DNA of 7,964 bases, taken from NCBI GenBank assembly GCA_030043395.1, contig JASHXW010000321.1:1-7964 (forward strand), in the 5' to 3' direction. The DNA comes from Streptosporangiaceae bacterium (lineage in GTDB: Bacteria > Actinomycetota > Actinomycetes > Streptosporangiales > Streptosporangiaceae). The position numbers and the translations under genes were made by a program. Positions 7,052 through 7,964 of this stretch are shown piece by piece. The notes under the pieces were generated by a model. The model ran no database searches. It saw nothing but the letters and a program-made list of their open reading frames with translations, and was not told the origin of the DNA. Position 1 is the first letter of the stretch, and every line of letters begins with the position of its first letter.

Positions 7052-7095
7052 CACCCTCGCTTAACTCAGGGTGACTGAGCTAGTAGCTAAGGGTG
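7052..7095. promoter_or_regulatory. Composite repeat element upstream of the sigma gene
   Basis: CACCCT (7052-7057) is the inverse of AGGGTG (7068-7073), and AGGGTG recurs directly at 7090-7095, 22 bp from the first copy (CTCAGGGTG and CTAAGGGTG). Between the two direct copies is the 11-bp palindrome AGCTA-G-TAGCT (7078-7088). A further inverted CACCCT lies at 7216-7221. The layout resembles a two-site operator on one DNA face. The CACCCT/AGGGTG pair could also form a weak hairpin 45 bp after the LAL stop, but no T-run follows. Function is inferred. Confidence 0.35.
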
Positions 7096-7130
7096 TGCCC
7101 GATGCGCACGCGTGCCCCGTTAGGCGAACA

Positions 7131-7158
7131 TCGAACGAGCACATGGACGCTGCCGGTT
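7131..7158 (+). promoter_or_regulatory. Possible ECF-type promoter for the sigma gene
   Basis: TCGAAC (7131-7136) and GTT (7156-7158) are separated by 19 bp. This loosely resembles the SigR-type pattern GGAAT, ~18 bp, GTT, or the AAC-containing -35 common to ECF promoters. If real, it would give a leader of about 100 nt and allow autoregulation. The -35 match is partial, and short motifs like this occur by chance. Confidence 0.18.
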
Positions 7159-7257
7159 CCCCCGTACGGCGACCGACGGCGTGAGCCGCCCCCGCTCGCG
7201 CATCCAGCGAGACCGCACCCTATGGCGTGCGGGGCTTGCTGGCGGGAGCGTTCCCCC

Positions 7258-7264
7258 AAGGAGG
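7258..7264 (+). promoter_or_regulatory. Strong Shine-Dalgarno deciding the sigma factor start
   Basis: A perfect AAGGAGG lies 4 nt before ATG 7269 and fixes this start over the in-frame GTG 7227. A small hairpin GGGA(7244-7247)/TCCC(7252-7255) ends 2 nt upstream of it. No other gene in the window has as strong a site. Confidence 0.8.
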
Positions 7265-7268
7265 ACGC

Positions 7269-7958
7269 ATGACGATCAGTGCCGCCATCAGTGCCGCACC
7301 GCAGCCGATAGCACAGGAGAACGAACCACCTGGGCACCGGCAGGCGCGGTTCGCGGACGAGGCGATCCCGTACATGGAGCAGCTGTATCCGGCTGCCCTG
7401 CGCCTCACCCGCAACCACTGCGACGCCGAGGACCTGATCCAGGAGACCTTCGCCAAGGCCTACGTCAAGTTCCACCAGTTCAGCCCGGGCACGAACCTGC
7501 GGGCCTGGCTGCACCGGATCCTGGTCAACACCTTCTACAGCTCATGCCGTCGGCGCGACCGCCGCGCCTCCGAGGTGCTGGCCGCGGAGGTCTTCGACCA
7601 GGCCGACGGCCATGACAGCCTGAGCCTGCCGCCCAGGTCCGCGGAGGCGGAGGCGCTGGACAACCTCGCGGATTCCCGTGTCATGCGAGCTCTCGGCGAG
7701 CTTCCTGACTGCTTCAAGGCGGCGGTCTACCTAGCCGACGTGCTCGGCTACCGCTACGGCGAGGTCGCCGACATGACCGGAGCGCCGCTGGGCACCGTGA
7801 TGTCGCGGATCCACCGCGGCCGCGCCATGCTGCGCCAGAACCTGCGGGCTTATGCGCCGCGAGGATCCGGCCGCGGCCAGCGCGCCAGCCAAGCGCCGGA
7901 CGCTGCCAGCGAGGCGCCCTGTCCGGCAACCGAGACTGCCTGGCTGCGGGCCGCCTGA
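7269..7958 (+). CDS. ECF RNA polymerase sigma factor, SigR/SigH-like
   Basis: Alternative sigma factor of 229 residues. Sigma region 2 spans about residues 35-100 ([28 protein letters not shown], then [14 protein letters not shown] and an arginine-rich tail). Region 4 spans about 138-194 ([43 protein letters not shown]). [22 protein letters not shown] and AVYLADV...[11 protein letters not shown] resemble Streptomyces SigR and mycobacterial SigH, the thiol-oxidative stress sigma factors kept in check by zinc anti-sigma RsrA-type proteins. A ~35-residue C-terminal tail rich in Ala, Arg and Ser follows region 4. ATG 7269 is chosen because a perfect AAGGAGG lies 4 nt upstream; the frame could extend only to GTG 7227. 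Only 6 bp remain after the stop, so a cognate anti-sigma gene cannot be seen. The SigR subgroup call is by resemblance only. Confidence 0.9.
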   Translation: MTISAAISAAPQPIAQENEPPGHRQARFADEAIPYMEQLYPAALRLTRNHCDAEDLIQETFAKAYVKFHQFSPGTNLRAWLHRILVNTFYSSCRRRDRRASEVLAAEVFDQADGHDSLSLPPRSAEAEALDNLADSRVMRALGELPDCFKAAVYLADVLGYRYGEVADMTGAPLGTVMSRIHRGRAMLRQNLRAYAPRGSGRGQRASQAPDAASEAPCPATETAWLRAA

Positions 7959-7964
7959 CCAGAT

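Noticed and set aside
7061..7089. Housekeeping promoter from TTAACT and TAGTAG/TAGCTA
   Set aside because: With 14-17 bp spacing, the -10 candidates match the TATAAT consensus at only two or three positions and do not fit TANNNT.
7195..7211. CTCGC/GCGAG inverted repeat in the sigma leader
   Set aside because: A 5-bp stem with a 7-nt loop is common by chance at this GC content.
7227..7268. Longer sigma isoform from GTG 7227, as with SigR' of Streptomyces
   Set aside because: Only 14 extra codons are available, much shorter than the ~55-residue extension I recall for SigR', and GTG 7227 has no ribosome site. The strong AAGGAGG is at 7258.
1..7964. Search for TTA (bldA-type) leucine codons in the six genes
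   Set aside because: No in-frame TTA was noticed on reading; nothing to report.

Overview
The window is about 70% GC, with tightly packed same-strand genes, GTG starts and ATGA/GTGA stop-start overlaps. It carries a large ATPase-LuxR (LAL) regulator and a SigR/SigH-type ECF sigma factor. Together these point to an actinomycete-like actinobacterium. Arginine AGG codons are noticeably frequent in all genes for such a GC-rich genome. I cannot name a genus. All six genes are on the + strand, and I found no RNA gene, insertion sequence, CRISPR array or phage gene.

Region 1 (about 2-3970) is a four-gene, translationally coupled operon for the lysine "fermentation" route: kdd (3,5-diaminohexanoate dehydrogenase, 5' end outside the window), kamD and kamE (alpha and beta subunits of the B12/PLP enzyme lysine 5,6-aminomutase) and kal (3-aminobutyryl-CoA ammonia-lyase). 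KamDE turns beta-lysine into 3,5-diaminohexanoate. Kdd oxidises that to 3-keto-5-aminohexanoate. Kce, not in this window, makes 3-aminobutyryl-CoA, and Kal removes ammonia to give crotonyl-CoA. KamA (lysine 2,3-aminomutase) and Kce are missing here and probably lie upstream of the left edge.

Region 2 (3971-7007) is a short regulatory gap followed by a ~969-residue LAL regulator (N-terminal P-loop ATPase, helical repeat middle, C-terminal LuxR helix-turn-helix). A long, almost uninterrupted inverted repeat (4052-4084) sits just before its preferred start. Its position next to the operon makes the operon a candidate target, but this is inference.

Region 3 (7008-7964) is a 261-bp intergenic stretch with a palindrome framed by direct repeats, then a SigR/SigH-like ECF sigma factor with a perfect Shine-Dalgarno. 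The window ends 6 bp after its stop, so any anti-sigma partner would be beyond the right edge.

The most notable content is the clostridial-type lysine degradation module in an apparently aerobic, high-GC actinobacterial setting, together with two undocumented operator-like dyads in front of the two regulatory genes. I saw no wholly new system.
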